Positions 27,500 through 37,385 of a DNA stretch of 64,000 nt are shown in pieces (position 1 is the first letter of the stretch; every line of letters begins with the position of its first letter). A program made the position numbers and the translations under genes. The notes beneath the pieces are model-generated. The model was not told the DNA's origin. It searched no databases and saw nothing but the letters and a program-made list of their open reading frames with translations. Source of the DNA: Corynebacterium sp. (GTDB lineage: Bacteria; Actinomycetota; Actinomycetes; Mycobacteriales; Mycobacteriaceae); assembly GCF_030532325.1 (NCBI RefSeq), contig NZ_JAUNLS010000008.1, positions 1 to 64,000 on the forward strand, written 5' to 3'.

Positions 27500-27515
27500 T
27501 GTACCAAGCGGTCTA
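27500..27515 (-). promoter_or_regulatory. McbR-like operator 1 (metF leader)
   Basis: On the minus strand TAGAC-CGCTTG-GTACA, close to the McbR consensus TAGAC-N6-GTCTA known from C. glutamicum sulfur-metabolism genes. It lies 44 bases before the metF start. Confidence 0.55.
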
Positions 27516-27609
27516 GTAGCGAGGAAGCAAAAATCCAATGGTGATACCAATAAAGGGCTGGCAACTGCGGGGTTGCAGGGAATTGACGTGAATAAAAATC
27601 CCCCATTTA

Positions 27610-27625
27610 CATACCAAGCTGTCTA
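27610..27625 (-). promoter_or_regulatory. McbR-like operator 2 (metF promoter)
   Basis: On the minus strand TAGAC-AGCTTG-GTATG, nearly the same as the site at 27500. Both share TAGACNGCTTGGTA. The spacing between the sites is 110 bases, about ten helical turns. Confidence 0.55.
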
Positions 27626-27744
27626 GTGGGTGGAGGATCCGCCGCGGACCTGCGCGAAGTGGTGGCGGTGACCGCAGCACCCCACTACGCTGGGCGGGAG
27701 AGAATCCGATAAAGACAAGCCCACACACGCCAAAGGAGCGTTCT

Positions 27745-28467
27745 ATGAACCCCGCCCTACTGAGCACCTCCGCCTCCCTCGCCTCCTCCCTGTGGACCAA
27801 GTTCAAGGACTTCCGCGATGAGAAGGCCCGCGAGGCTTATGACGCCCTCGAGGCCGCCGCCGCGCGCGTGGAGGATCGCGTCGACGACTTCGAAAGCGAC
27901 GTCCTCCCGGAGGCCCGCCGCGAGGCCGGTGCCGTCACCAAGGCCGCACACGACCGCCTGGAGCGCGCGCTCAAGGAGATCAAGAACTACGGCGAGGAGG
28001 CCAAGGACGAGGCCACCAAGCGCTCCAAGGCCGCGCGCAAGAAGGCCCGCAAGGAGTCCAAGAAGATCAACAAGCGCGTGGAGAAGAAGCTGGCCAAGGC
28101 CACCGGCAAGAAGAAGTCCCGTAAGTTCTGGCCCATCGCCGCCATCGTGGCCCTCGTGGCCACCGTGGGTACCGCGGTGTACTACTTCTTCTTCCGCAAG
28201 GAGGAGCCTTCCGAGGTCCCGCCGCGCGTGGAGGACTTTGGCGCCAACTCCGCCACCGAGGGCTCCACGCTGGTCTACACCTCCACCACCGAGGATGACC
28301 TCAAGGAATCCGACCTCGCCGAGGAAGGCGTGGTGGAGCGCGACGAGGAACTGCTCAACTCCATCGACGAGCAGCTGGCCCAGCACCGCGCCGAGGACAC
28401 CTCCCGCATCACCGATGATCGTGAGGACGAGGGCAAGCACCGCCTGCACACTGAGGAAGAAAAATAG
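27745..28467 (+). CDS. Charged helical membrane-anchored protein
   Basis: 240 residues with no recognised family. Residues 1-130 are a long, highly charged helix, probably coiled coil, first acidic/basic mixed and then very basic (KKARKESKKINKRVEKKLAK). One membrane span follows (about 131-152, FWPIAAIVALVATVGTAVYYFFF). An acidic tail (about 155-240) ends HRLHTEEEK. The topology suggests a basic cytoplasmic helical domain and an acidic tail across the membrane. Similar unnamed proteins are common in corynebacteria. It diverges from metF and stands alone. Confidence 0.75.
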   Translation: MNPALLSTSASLASSLWTKFKDFRDEKAREAYDALEAAAARVEDRVDDFESDVLPEARREAGAVTKAAHDRLERALKEIKNYGEEAKDEATKRSKAARKKARKESKKINKRVEKKLAKATGKKKSRKFWPIAAIVALVATVGTAVYYFFFRKEEPSEVPPRVEDFGANSATEGSTLVYTSTTEDDLKESDLAEEGVVERDEELLNSIDEQLAQHRAEDTSRITDDREDEGKHRLHTEEEK

Positions 28468-28561
28468 AAAAAGCACGCAGAAGCCACTACCAACGCTGGC
28501 CAGGCTCCCCTTGCGGGGGTAAGGCTAACGTTGCCTAGATCTCAATGCTTTGATCTTTGGT

Positions 28562-28603
28562 CGCTGCAGCTGTTTGAATCAGCTGAGAACTATAGCTGCA
28601 GCG
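28562..28603 (+). promoter_or_regulatory. Inverted repeat upstream of a small gene
   Basis: CGCTGCAGCT (28562-28571) and AGCTGCAGCG (28594-28603) are perfect ten-base arms separated by 22 AT-richer bases, just before the ribosome binding site of the 67-residue gene. It could be an operator or a leader hairpin. Confidence 0.45.
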
Positions 28604-28619
28604 AACAAGGAGAATGTGA

Positions 28620-28823
28620 GTGAGCTTCGAGTCCCTCATTGTCAAGCTCAAGGATGGGAACACTTTCTATTTCCCGGCGGGCGCAGTGGCTGGCGATCCT
28701 TCTTCCCGCGTTGACAACCTGCGTTTTGCCATTGAGAACGGCACCACCTTCCGCTCCGTCGACGATGCCGGCGTCGAGCGCACCTTCAACGGCTACGAGG
28801 TTGCGAACTACCACCTGGCCTAA
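28620..28823 (+). CDS. Small conserved-type cytosolic protein
   Basis: 67 residues from GTG 28620, preceded by AAGGAGAAT. The sequence is compact and beta-rich: FESLIVKLKDGNTFYFPAGAV, a central NLRFAIENGTTF and an ending GYEVANYHLA. There is no signal peptide or membrane span. I do not recognise the family. Normal composition and a good ribosome binding site make it a likely real gene. A ten-base inverted repeat lies immediately upstream. Confidence 0.7.
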   Translation: MSFESLIVKLKDGNTFYFPAGAVAGDPSSRVDNLRFAIENGTTFRSVDDAGVERTFNGYEVANYHLA

Positions 28824-28873
28824 ACCCCCAAAACCACTGCACTCATAAGTGCCCGCAGATAACATAATCTGCC

Positions 28874-30448
28874 ATGGCACACCCCTCCCGCATGAGAACG
28901 TGGGCGTGGTATCTCCCCGATTCCCCTCCGCACGGCGAGACCTCGCTCATCAGCACCACCGACTGGTCGCGGCCCCGCGCGGCCACCGGCCGCCTGCTGG
29001 GGGCGCAGCGCACCGGCGTGGCGGGAGTCATTATCTCCAGCGTGATCAACGCGCCGCTCAGCGCGCTGCTCTCCGTGATCATCGGTCAGGCCACCCAGCA
29101 CGCCTTTGCCACCCCCTCGTGGGCCACACTGGGGCTGCCCATCGCGCTCAGCGCGCTAATTCTCTACATCCTCTACGTCACCGAGGCCTCCGCTGATGCC
29201 TTCACGGATCTCAGCCAGGCCCGCACCACCCACACCTTGCGGCTAGGCTTGCTCGGCAGGCTGGTGGATTCCACTCCCGGCCGCCTCAGCCCGGGCCGCG
29301 TGCTCAACACCATGGACTCGGACTCCGACTACGTGGGCCAGCTCAAGCAGATCCTCAACTTCCCCGTCATGATGCTGGGCTACCTGGCCGGGGCCGTCAT
29401 CAGCCTGGCCCCCATCTCCTGGGTGGTCTCCGTAGGCCTGCTCGTGGGCGCGCTTTCCACCGCGGCAGTCTCCTGGCTCACCGCCGGGCCGTTGACCCGC
29501 GCCGCCGCCGTGCGCCGCGCCAAGGATAACGTGGCGCTCTCGCTGGCCACCGACTACGCACAGGGCGCGCGGGTGCTCAAGGGCCTCGGTGCCCACTCCG
29601 TGGTGGCGCAGCGCTTCGGGGCCGCCGCCGAGGAGGCCCTCGAGGCCTCACTGCGCGAGCTCAAGCGCGTGAACGTGCTGGCCTGGCTACGCCAGATGGT
29701 GCCCGCCGTATTTTGCATCGTCATCCTCAGCTGGTCTGTGTGGCGCACCTACTCCGGGCAGATGGAACCCGGCGAGCTCATGGCCATCACCATGCTGGTT
29801 CCCCCGGCGCTGACGGTGCTGGGGCATTCCCTGGGCTTCCTCACCGAATATTGGGCGCGCGGGCGGGCCTCGGTGGAACGCATTGCTCAGCTGCTCGCCG
29901 AGCTCGCGGACACCACCCAGGCCAGCTGCGAAGCACCGCCGGCGCTGGGCCCAGGCCTGCACGTGTGGATGCCGGACACCGCCGCCTCCCGCGCCCGCGC
30001 GGAGGCCTGGACGCGCTACCTCTCTGCACACGGTGCGCTGTGCCCGCCCCACCGGGTCTCCGTGCTGGAGGGAACGTTGGCGGACAACATCAACCCAGAA
30101 GGCACTGCTAGCCCCGAGGCCGTGCGCGCCGCGCTGCAGGCCGCCTGCTGCGAGGACATCGTCACCCGCCTGGGCGGCTTCGGCCCCGAGGGCGAGCTAC
30201 CCGCAGCACCCATCGGGGAGGCGGGCCTCAACCTCTCCGGCGGTCAGCGCCAGCGCGTGGCGCTCGCCCGCGCCCTGGCCGCGGATCCGGAGGTCCTCGT
30301 CCTCGATGAGCCCACCACGGGCCTGGATGCGTTGACCCTGGTGGAGGTGGCCACGCACGTCAGCGCGCTGCGCGCCGAGCGCGTCACCGTGGTGATCACC
30401 TCGGCGGCCACGTGGGCCGCCCACGCCAGGGAGGTGGTGGTGCCGTGA
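28874..30448 (+). CDS. ABC exporter half-transporter, ATP site lacking Walker A
   Basis: 524 residues: about six membrane spans (residues 45-320, ABC exporter type 1 fold) and a nucleotide-binding domain. The domain has a canonical signature [16 protein letters not shown] and Walker [13 protein letters not shown]. Where the Walker A loop should be (about residues 352-375) the sequence reads [14 protein letters not shown], with no GxxGxGKST. The switch His is also replaced (VVITSAAT). Alone this half cannot bind ATP normally. Its stop overlaps the GTG of the next ABC gene (GTGA), so the two form a heterodimer. Substrate unknown. Confidence 0.9.
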   Translation: MAHPSRMRTWAWYLPDSPPHGETSLISTTDWSRPRAATGRLLGAQRTGVAGVIISSVINAPLSALLSVIIGQATQHAFATPSWATLGLPIALSALILYILYVTEASADAFTDLSQARTTHTLRLGLLGRLVDSTPGRLSPGRVLNTMDSDSDYVGQLKQILNFPVMMLGYLAGAVISLAPISWVVSVGLLVGALSTAAVSWLTAGPLTRAAAVRRAKDNVALSLATDYAQGARVLKGLGAHSVVAQRFGAAAEEALEASLRELKRVNVLAWLRQMVPAVFCIVILSWSVWRTYSGQMEPGELMAITMLVPPALTVLGHSLGFLTEYWARGRASVERIAQLLAELADTTQASCEAPPALGPGLHVWMPDTAASRARAEAWTRYLSAHGALCPPHRVSVLEGTLADNINPEGTASPEAVRAALQAACCEDIVTRLGGFGPEGELPAAPIGEAGLNLSGGQRQRVALARALAADPEVLVLDEPTTGLDALTLVEVATHVSALRAERVTVVITSAATWAAHAREVVVP

Positions 30449-32220
30449 GCTCGCGAGCCGATGCACTAGCCCCCGCCTCGCCGCGGGAATCCTGGCGCTT
30501 TGTGTCCACTCTGCCCTCCGCGCCCCGCCGCGGGCAGCTCTGGCTCATCACCGGGGTCTTTGCGGTCACCATCGTCATGATGAATCTTGCCTCCCAGGTG
30601 CTGGGCCGCGTGGTGGACATCATCCACGGCATTGAGCTTCCGGTGCTGGGCACGGGCCGCGAGGCCATCATCGGCGCCGTGGCGATCATCGCGGCCTCCA
30701 TGCTGGTGGAGGTCACCGGCCAGGTGCTGGGCGGCTATCTCATCAACGCCCACACCCGCCGCCTGGCGGTGGATCTGCGCCGCGCGGCACTCGACGCCGT
30801 GCTCACCGCCCCGGTGCCCTCCATCATGAAGCTGGGTACGGGCAACGTGATCACCCGCCTGTCCAAGGACATCGACACCGTCACCACCACCGTGTCCATG
30901 ATTGGCCAACGCCTGGCCATCACCGTGTTCATCTTGCCCATCACCATGGTGACGGTGCTGTTTATCCACCCGGCCTACGCGCTGATCTTCCTGCTGGTGG
31001 GCGCGCTGATGTACCCCTTCATCAGGGTCACACTGCGCGATATCCCCACGGTGACCAACGAGGTCTCCTCCGCGGAGGCGCGGCGCAACTCCGTGCTGCT
31101 CGATACCATCCGCGCCCTGGATACGCTGCGGGTGTTTGCCCTGGACGGCTGGGCGCGCCGCCGCATGGAGCGTTTCTCCTGGGACACCGTGCAGGCCTGG
31201 GGTGACAAGATTCCGGTGATCAACCGCATTATCGGTCAGGGCTCGCTGGCCTTCGGCACGCTGCTGCTGGGCACCCTGGCGATGTCCGTGCCCATGGTCT
31301 CCTGGGGCTGGGTCACCCAGGGCCAGGCCGCCGCGGCGGTGCTGCTCATCATGCGCCTGGAGGTGCACGTGTTCAACGTCCTCTTCTTCGCCGGGGAGAT
31401 CCAGCACGCAGCCACCGCCCTGGGCCGCGCCGTGGCGCTCGCGCTCATCGATGACAGCGAGAAGGCCGCCGCACCTCGGGCACTGCACCACGCACCCGCC
31501 GTGCGCGTTGAGGATCTCAGCTTCCACTACCCCGGCGGGGCGGAGGTGCTCTCCGAAGTCTCCCTCACCCTGGCCCCGGGCACCACCACCGCCCTGGTGG
31601 GCACCTCGGGAGCCGGCAAGTCCACGCTGGCCGCGCTGGTGGCGGGCCTGCAGTACCCCACCGCGGGACGCATTCTGCTTGACGATGTCCCCACCGCCGA
31701 AGTTCCCAACACCTGGCTCACCGCGCACGTCGCGCTCATCACCCAAGAGGTGCACCTGTTTTCCGGAACCCTGCGCGAGGATCTCCTGCTGGCCGCCCCG
31801 GGGGCGAGCGACGCGCAGCTGTGGTCCGCGCTCAGCACCGTGGGCCTGGACGAGTCCTCCCGCTGGCTGCCCGAGGGTCTGGACACGAAGATCGGCGCCG
31901 GTCACGAGGAGATCGGTGCCGAGGCGGCCCAGCAGATCTCGCTGGCGCGGATGATTCTGCGGGATCCGCCGGTGCTCATCATGGACGAGGCCACCTCGGA
32001 GGCCGGTTCCGAGCACGCCGCGGCCCTGGAGGCCGCCGCCCGCGCCGTAACCCAGGGCCGTACCAGCCTGGTGGTGGCCCACCGCCTGGACCAAGCGCGG
32101 GAGGCGGATCGCATCATCGTCATGGAGCACGGGCGCATTGTGGAGGACGGCACGCATGCCAGCCTCATGGAACTGGGCGGGCGCTACGCCGCTGCCTACG
32201 CGCAGTGGGCCCGCGGGTAG
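30445..32220 (+). CDS. ABC exporter half-transporter, partner with degenerate signature
   Basis: 591 residues from the GTG at 30445, which overlaps the partner's stop. Six membrane spans (about 30-310) precede the nucleotide-binding domain. Walker A is canonical ([10 protein letters not shown]), Walker B reads [10 protein letters not shown], and the switch His is in VVAHRLD. The signature, however, reads [13 protein letters not shown] instead of LSGGQ. The consensus ATP site of the pair is therefore built from this Walker A and the LSGGQ of the upstream partner. This is typical of asymmetric type IV exporters, though the loss in the partner is extreme. Substrate unknown. Confidence 0.92.
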   Translation: MSSRADALAPASPRESWRFVSTLPSAPRRGQLWLITGVFAVTIVMMNLASQVLGRVVDIIHGIELPVLGTGREAIIGAVAIIAASMLVEVTGQVLGGYLINAHTRRLAVDLRRAALDAVLTAPVPSIMKLGTGNVITRLSKDIDTVTTTVSMIGQRLAITVFILPITMVTVLFIHPAYALIFLLVGALMYPFIRVTLRDIPTVTNEVSSAEARRNSVLLDTIRALDTLRVFALDGWARRRMERFSWDTVQAWGDKIPVINRIIGQGSLAFGTLLLGTLAMSVPMVSWGWVTQGQAAAAVLLIMRLEVHVFNVLFFAGEIQHAATALGRAVALALIDDSEKAAAPRALHHAPAVRVEDLSFHYPGGAEVLSEVSLTLAPGTTTALVGTSGAGKSTLAALVAGLQYPTAGRILLDDVPTAEVPNTWLTAHVALITQEVHLFSGTLREDLLLAAPGASDAQLWSALSTVGLDESSRWLPEGLDTKIGAGHEEIGAEAAQQISLARMILRDPPVLIMDEATSEAGSEHAAALEAAARAVTQGRTSLVVAHRLDQAREADRIIVMEHGRIVEDGTHASLMELGGRYAAAYAQWARG

Positions 32221-32252
32221 CAGCGGAGCCTGGCGGTCTTATCCTAGAGGGC

Positions 32253-32756
32253 ATGCATCTTTCTCCCTTGTCTGAAGCAGACCGCACCTATCTCGCGCGC
32301 ATCAACTTCCTCACCGATACTTTCGGTGACGAGCACGCGGAGCTCACCGAGCAGTTTGAGATCGACTTCGAGTACTACCTCGGGGACTGGGAGCCCGCGC
32401 GCGGCGGTTTCATCGCCTGGGAGGGCCACATCCCGGCCGGCGGCGTGTGGCTGAACTGGGGCACGGAGGACAGCCACGGCTACGGTCACGTGGCCGAGGG
32501 CATCCCGGAGCTGGCCATCGCGGTGGAGCCGCGCTTCCGCGGCCAGGGCGTGGGCACCATGCTTATCGACGCCGCCACCGAGCTCGCCCGCGAGATGGGC
32601 GCGCCCGGCATCTCACTGTCCGTGGCCCTGGCCAACGAGCGCGCCCACCGCCTCTACGTGCACATGGGCTTCGTCGCCGTGGGCGAGAGCCAGGGCCACG
32701 TGGTGTTGGTCAAGCGCTTTGACTCTGACGCTGACGAGGACGGGAACGAGGCTTAA
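32253..32756 (+). CDS. GNAT-family N-acetyltransferase
   Basis: 167 residues from ATG 32253. The acetyl-CoA binding region is clear: LAIAVEPRFRGQGVGTMLIDAA (motif A with R/Q-x-x-G-x-G), followed by GISLSVALANERAHRLYVHMGF (motif B). The N-terminus is acidic (DEHAELTEQFEIDFEYYLGD). Substrate cannot be inferred. It follows the ABC pair by 32 nt and may be on the same transcript. Confidence 0.9.
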   Translation: MHLSPLSEADRTYLARINFLTDTFGDEHAELTEQFEIDFEYYLGDWEPARGGFIAWEGHIPAGGVWLNWGTEDSHGYGHVAEGIPELAIAVEPRFRGQGVGTMLIDAATELAREMGAPGISLSVALANERAHRLYVHMGFVAVGESQGHVVLVKRFDSDADEDGNEA

Positions 32757-32793
32757 TCCCACAGAGTCGAACCCCCAGAGTCGGATCCAAAAA

Positions 32794-32899
32794 GCTGAAC
32801 CTGGATAGCTGAACCTGCTGGTGGCTTTCTTCGCATCGGAACTCGCCGCGCTTGGCGACGTCGAGGTTCAGCTATCCAGGTTCAGCTATCCAGGTTCAG
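32794..32899. repeat. Dispersed palindromic repeat, copy 1
   Basis: GCTGAACCTGGATAGCTGAACC at the left (32794 onward) pairs with AGGTTCAGCTATCCAGG and TTCAGCTATCCAGGTTCAG at the right (32864-32899). A 45-base central segment separates them. The right arm has the unit AGGTTCAGCTATCC twice in tandem. A related element occurs at 58883-58979 with the same arms and a different centre. Confidence 0.75.
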
Positions 32900-32976
32900 T
32901 CTTCTAGGACTTCCCAATCGGAGCGAAGACACGCGCACGGCACAGCCACCAGACGCGCATGTATCACTTAAGCCAC

Positions 32977-33014
32977 AACCTCCCTTTACCTGTTTAAACG
33001 GGTAAAGGGAGGTT
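32977..33014 (-). terminator. Hairpin after tRNA-Ala (CGC)
   Basis: Perfect 14-base arms AACCTCCCTTTACC (32977-32990) and GGTAAAGGGAGGTT (33001-33014), with a ten-base loop, begin eight bases beyond the tRNA 3' end on the minus strand. The T-run is weak, but position and stem strength fit transcription termination. Confidence 0.65.
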
Positions 33015-33022
33015 CTAAGTTG

Positions 33023-33095
33023 TGGAGCATAGGGGAATCGAACCCCTGACCTTTGCATTGCGAACGCAACGCTCTACCAACTGAGCTAATGCCCC
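33023..33095 (-). tRNA. tRNA-Ala (CGC)
   Basis: 73 bases on the minus strand: acceptor GGGGCAT paired with ATGCTCC, discriminator A, D-arm TAGCTCAGTTGGTAGAGC, anticodon loop TTCGCAA (anticodon CGC), T-arm AGGGGTTCGATTCCCCT. CCA is not encoded. Confidence 0.95.
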
Positions 33096-33326
33096 AAGAG
33101 CTCATCGCTCAACAGATAGTAAGCGTACTCCTGCCGGTGGAGGGGAGAAAAATCAGCCTCCTTTTGGGTGGCGGTGGGAGCGTGGGGTGACGGCACGGGG
33201 CGAGGATTTATGTCATCTTGTTCACATTGATTAACAATTTTCACTGCTGTTGCGTGTCACGTGGGCTTTTCTTCCGGCGGGCGGGCCACAATGAGTGGTC
33301 CGTCAAAGTTTCTCCGGAAGGTTGTC

Positions 33327-34214
33327 ATGCGCAGAATTCTTGCCACCGCACTCGCCTTTGCCGCCGCAGCCGCACTCCCGGCTACAGCCACCGCCCAACC
33401 ACTGCCCGCCCTGCCGGCGCCGAAGCTGCCCAACGTGCAGCAGGACCTGCAGGAAGGCTTCGACCGCGCCCAGCAGGATTTCTACAACGCGCTGCCCAAG
33501 GAGCTACAGAACAGCCCCGTGTTTGCGGGTTCCTCGCGCACGCCTGCCTCGCCCAAGCCACAGCAGCCCCGCAACGCTCAGACCGCAGGGCCGAATAAGC
33601 AGTCCGTGGCGGATGAGACCTGCTCCAACTGCGTGGCCATCACCTACGACGACGGCCCGAGCGACCTCACCCACCAGCTGCTCGATACGTTGAAGGCAAA
33701 GCAGGCCCACGCCAGCTTCATGGTGCTGGCCCCCAACGCCAACTCCCACCCAGACCTTCTGCGCCGCATGAAGGCCGAGGGCCACACCGTGGGCAACCAC
33801 ACCGCCAACCACCAAGAGCTCACCAAGATCTCCCCCGGCGAGGTGGATACCGAGATCAAGGCGGGTACCGCCGCCATCAAGGCCGCGACCGGCAATAACC
33901 CGCGCTGGATGCGCCCGCCCTACGGGGCCACCAGCGGCACCGTGAAGGCCGCAGCCAAGGCCAACGGCCAAGCGCAGGCCCTGTGGTCCGTGGACACCGT
34001 GGACTGGCAGGACCGCAACTCCCAGCACGTGTGCGCTGCTGCCGTCGAGGGCGCGCAACCGGGCGCCATCATCCTCATGCACGATATCCACCCCACCACC
34101 GTGGAGGCAGCGGACTGCGTCATCGACGGGCTGCGCGCCAAGGGGCTGGAGCCGGTAAACCTTGATACCCTCGTGCCCAACCCGGTGCCCGGCACCGAGT
34201 ACTACCGCCGCTAG
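33327..34214 (+). CDS. Secreted polysaccharide deacetylase (NodB family)
   Basis: 295 residues from ATG 33327, chosen for GGAAGG upstream and for the signal peptide that follows (ATALAFAAAAALPATATA). A Pro/Gln-rich linker (about 25-100) precedes a carbohydrate esterase 4 domain. Its motifs are AITYDDGPS (catalytic and metal Asp), TVGNHTANH (His metal ligands) and RWMRPPYGATS. The protein is exported and probably removes acetyl groups from peptidoglycan or another surface glycan. It stands alone after a tRNA gene. Confidence 0.93.
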   Translation: MRRILATALAFAAAAALPATATAQPLPALPAPKLPNVQQDLQEGFDRAQQDFYNALPKELQNSPVFAGSSRTPASPKPQQPRNAQTAGPNKQSVADETCSNCVAITYDDGPSDLTHQLLDTLKAKQAHASFMVLAPNANSHPDLLRRMKAEGHTVGNHTANHQELTKISPGEVDTEIKAGTAAIKAATGNNPRWMRPPYGATSGTVKAAAKANGQAQALWSVDTVDWQDRNSQHVCAAAVEGAQPGAIILMHDIHPTTVEAADCVIDGLRAKGLEPVNLDTLVPNPVPGTEYYRR

Positions 34215-34231
34215 AGTCACCCTCGTTGCCC

Positions 34232-34777
34232 ATGATTGATTTCTCCGCGCCCGCTGACGTCGTCGCCCCGCAGCTGCTCGGGGCGGTAATCCACCACAAA
34301 GGTGTCAGCGTGCGCATCACGGAAGTGGAGGCCTACCTGGGTAAAGCCGACGAGGCCTCCCACACCTTCCGGGGCCAGACCCCGCGCAACGCAGCGATGT
34401 TTGGCCCGCCAGGCAGGCTCTACGTCTATGCCTCGTACGGGATCCACCGCAACGGCAATATCGTGTGCGCGCCCGAGGGCACGGGCCAAGGATGCCTGCT
34501 GCGCGGCGGCGAGGTGATTGACGGCGTGGAGGCCGCCCGTGCGCGGCGCGGAGACACGGACTTTTTCAACCTCGCGCGCGGGCCGGGAAACCTGGGCAAA
34601 GCCCTCGGGCTGACCCTGGAGGATAACGGCACGCCGGTGCAGCTCACGGAAAGGGATGAGGAGCCGGAGTGGGTGCGCGGGCCGCGCATCGGGATCTCCA
34701 AGAACACCGAGGCCGCCCTGCGCTTCTGGATCCCCTTTGATAAGAGCGTGTCTGCCCGCCGGGGCCTGCCGCGCTAG
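34232..34777 (+). CDS. DNA-3-methyladenine glycosylase (AAG type)
   Basis: 181 residues. Family landmarks are VITEVEAYLGKADEASHTFRG (with the catalytic Glu), NAAMFGPPGRLYVYASYGIH, the base-pocket region GCLLRGGEVIDGVE, LARGPGNLGKALG and RGPRIGIS. It excises alkylated adenine from DNA, starting base-excision repair. ATG 34232 is preferred; a TTG lies six bases upstream. The 3' end overlaps the convergent marR-type gene by four bases. Confidence 0.93.
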   Translation: MIDFSAPADVVAPQLLGAVIHHKGVSVRITEVEAYLGKADEASHTFRGQTPRNAAMFGPPGRLYVYASYGIHRNGNIVCAPEGTGQGCLLRGGEVIDGVEAARARRGDTDFFNLARGPGNLGKALGLTLEDNGTPVQLTERDEEPEWVRGPRIGISKNTEAALRFWIPFDKSVSARRGLPR

Positions 34778-35259
34778 TAGCGCCCGCCGTAGCGCTCGTC
34801 GTTCTCGATGGCCTCAATGATCCGCCGGTTGATCTCGTGCAGCTGGCAGATCTGCTCGTGGCTCAGGTTATCCACCACGCTGCGGCGTGCCTGCGCCGCG
34901 TGGCCGGGGGCGGTAGCGAGGACCTTCTGCCAGCCGGCGTCGCTAAGCTGCGCAATCGTGGTGCGGCCATCGTGCGGATCGGGGTGGCGGCTCACCCAGC
35001 CTTGTTTTTCCAGGCGGCTGACCACCTGGCTCAGCCGGGAGAGCGAGCCGTTGGCGGTCAGGGCGAGATCCCGCATGCGCATCTCGCGGTTCTCGGCCTC
35101 GGAGAGCCGGGAGAGAACCGTGTACTCGAAGAAGCTGAGGCCGGCGTCATCACGCAGCTGGGCGTCAAGGACGTTGGTCAGGCGGATGCTCACGCTCATG
35201 AGGGAGACAAACGCGGAAAGTTCATCCTCGTCGAGCCACGGTTCTTGCTTCTCGGACAT
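34774..35259 (-). CDS. MarR-family transcriptional regulator
   Basis: 161 residues from the ATG at 35259 (an in-frame TTG at 35277 is less likely). The winged helix is visible: YTVLSRLSEAENREMRMRDLA, LTANGSLSRLSQVVSRLEKQG as recognition helix, and the wing VSRHPDPHDGRTTIAQLSDAG. The Asp-Arg pair in the wing is conserved. It likely represses its own or a nearby gene in response to a small aromatic ligand. The target is not evident, since both neighbours are housekeeping genes. Confidence 0.92.
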   Translation of the reverse strand: MSEKQEPWLDEDELSAFVSLMSVSIRLTNVLDAQLRDDAGLSFFEYTVLSRLSEAENREMRMRDLALTANGSLSRLSQVVSRLEKQGWVSRHPDPHDGRTTIAQLSDAGWQKVLATAPGHAAQARRSVVDNLSHEQICQLHEINRRIIEAIENDERYGGRY

Positions 35260-35325
35260 GGTCGTTGATTCTAGCAATGAACGGTTCAGCCCTAAAGCAT
35301 TCAGGCGGCTGGGAACCCAACAGGC

Positions 35326-36204
35326 CTAAGCGAGGGCCTCCCGCACCAACTGCGCTGCCTGCGACGGCGTCTTGCCCACCTTGACCCCGGCGGCCTCCAG
35401 CGCTGCCTTCTTGCCCTCGGCCGTGCCCGAGCCGCCGGAGACAATCGCCCCGGCATGGCCCATGGTCTTGCCCTCCGGGGCAGTAAAGCCCGCGATGTAG
35501 GCGATCACCGGCTTGGTCACGTGCTCCTTGATGTACGTCGCAGCGTGCTCCTCGGCGTCGCCGCCGATCTCGCCGATCATGATGATGGCCTTGGTCTCCG
35601 GATCATTCTGGAAGGCCTCGATGGCAGAAATGTGCGTGGTGCCAATGATGGGATCACCGCCGATGCCCACGCAGGTGCTAAAGCCGATGTCAGACAGCTC
35701 GTACATCATCTGATAGGTCAACGTGCCGGACTTGGACACCAGGCCGATGGGCCCGGGATTCGGCGCGGTATCGGCCGGGATGATCCCGGCATTAGACTGG
35801 CCCGGGGTGTACAGGCCCGGGCAGTTGGGGCCGATGATCCGGGTGGAGGATTCACGCGCTAGGGCGTAGAGCTCCGCGGTGTCCTTGACCGGCACGCCCT
35901 CGGTGATGATGACGGCCAGCTCGATGCCCGCGCGGATGGCCTCCTCGGCGGCGTCCTTGGTGAATTTTGCCGGCACGAAGATGACGCTGACGTTGGCGCT
36001 GGTGGCCTGCATGGCCTCGCGCACGCTGCCGAAGACGGGGATCTGCTGGCCCTCGATCTCCACGCGCTCGCCGGCCTTGCGGGGGTTGACCCCGCCGACG
36101 ATGGTGGAGCCCGCGGCCAGCATGCGGCGGGTGTGTTTCATGCCCTCGGAGCCGGTCATGCCCTGGACGATGATGCGGGAATCCTGGTTAAGAAAAATTG
36201 ACAT
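35326..36204 (-). CDS. sucD: Succinyl-CoA synthetase alpha subunit
   Basis: 292 residues with the CoA-binding Rossmann domain ([26 protein letters not shown]), [14 protein letters not shown], and the phosphohistidine loop in [20 protein letters not shown] (the His of GHAGA). It makes ATP or GTP from succinyl-CoA in the citric acid cycle with SucC. It lies two bases after sucC on the minus strand. Length is typical. Confidence 0.96.
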   Translation of the reverse strand: MSIFLNQDSRIIVQGMTGSEGMKHTRRMLAAGSTIVGGVNPRKAGERVEIEGQQIPVFGSVREAMQATSANVSVIFVPAKFTKDAAEEAIRAGIELAVIITEGVPVKDTAELYALARESSTRIIGPNCPGLYTPGQSNAGIIPADTAPNPGPIGLVSKSGTLTYQMMYELSDIGFSTCVGIGGDPIIGTTHISAIEAFQNDPETKAIIMIGEIGGDAEEHAATYIKEHVTKPVIAYIAGFTAPEGKTMGHAGAIVSGGSGTAEGKKAALEAAGVKVGKTPSQAAQLVREALA

Positions 36205-36206
36205 GT

Positions 36207-37385
36207 TTACTCCTCATTCGCCAGCTCAGCGGCTTTACGGGCCGCGGCGTCCATGGTGGGTACTTGCTCCAGCTTGGGCAGGTGGGCGCGCTCAAGAATG
36301 CTCCGGCCCAGCTCCGCGTTGTTGCCGTCGAGGCGCACCACCAGCGGCTTGGGCTCCACTCCCTCTGCAGCGAGGATCTTGTAGGCCTGCACGATGCCCT
36401 TGGCCACCTCGTCGCAGGCGGTGATCCCACCGAAGACGTTGACAAAGACGGACTTCACCTGCGGATCTCCCAGGATCACCTCGAGCCCGTTGGCCATGAC
36501 CTCCGCGTTGGCGCCGCCTCCGATGTCCAGGAAGTTCGCCGGCTTGGGCTGGTTGGGCAGATCCTCTCCGGCGTAGGCCACGACGTCCAGGGTGGACATC
36601 ACCAGCCCCGCGCCGTTGCCAATGACCCCCACGGAGCCATCGAGCTTGACGTAATTGAGCCCCATCTTCTGGGCCTTGAGCTCCAGCGGGTCCGTGGCGC
36701 TGTGATCCTGGAGCTCAGCGTGCTCGCTGTGGCGGAAGGCGGCGTTGTCATCGAGGCTCACCTTGCCGTCGAGCGCGATCATCTCCCCTTGCGCGGTCTT
36801 GACCAGCGGGTTGACCTCCACCAGGGTGGCGTCCTCTGCGGTATAGACCTGGTAGAGCTTCTTGAACACGGGCACCAGCGCGGCCACGTCTGCCTCATCG
36901 AACCCGGCCTCGTAGGCCATATCGCGGGCCAGCGTATCGGTCATCCCATCCAGCGGGGAGAAGCTGCGCTTGATGAGTGCCTCGGGGCGCTCGGCGGCGA
37001 GCTTCTCAATCTCCACGCCGCCTTCTTTGGAGAGCATCGCCAGGTAGCGGCGCTTGGTGCGGTCCAACAGGATGGAAAAGTAATACTCCTCGGCGATCTC
37101 CGCTCCCTCAGCCACCATCACCTTGCGCACGGTGTGGTCCTTGATCTTCAGCCCCAGAATCTCATCGGCCTTCTTAGCGGCCTCGGCCGGGCTGTGCGCC
37201 AGCTTGACTCCTCCGGCCTTGCCGCGCCCGCCGGTTTTCACCTGCGCCTTGACGACGACCACCGGGGTCCCCAGCTTCGCCGCCGCCTCCTGCGCCTGCG
37301 TGGCTGAGGTGGCAACGATGCCGCGCAGCGTGGGCACGCCGTGTTGTTCGAAGAGGTCTCGAGCTTGGTACTCGTAGAGATCCAC
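36207..37385 (-). CDS. sucC: Succinyl-CoA synthetase beta subunit
   Basis: 392 residues. The ATP-grasp domain and family landmarks begin at [22 protein letters not shown]. They continue with [42 protein letters not shown] and [22 protein letters not shown] 37385 is chosen because GGGAGGG lies just before it and the protein then starts as in other SucC. The ATG at 37397 would place the ribosome binding site inside the gene. Operon sucC-sucD. Confidence 0.95.
   Translation of the reverse strand: MDLYEYQARDLFEQHGVPTLRGIVATSATQAQEAAAKLGTPVVVVKAQVKTGGRGKAGGVKLAHSPAEAAKKADEILGLKIKDHTVRKVMVAEGAEIAEEYYFSILLDRTKRRYLAMLSKEGGVEIEKLAAERPEALIKRSFSPLDGMTDTLARDMAYEAGFDEADVAALVPVFKKLYQVYTAEDATLVEVNPLVKTAQGEMIALDGKVSLDDNAAFRHSEHAELQDHSATDPLELKAQKMGLNYVKLDGSVGVIGNGAGLVMSTLDVVAYAGEDLPNQPKPANFLDIGGGANAEVMANGLEVILGDPQVKSVFVNVFGGITACDEVAKGIVQAYKILAAEGVEPKPLVVRLDGNNAELGRSILERAHLPKLEQVPTMDAAARKAAELANEE

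Noticed and set aside
32761-32905. Possible CRISPR-like spacing in the repeat at 32.8 kb
   Set aside because: The units are inverted arms plus one tandem copy, with no regular spacers and no cas genes in the window.
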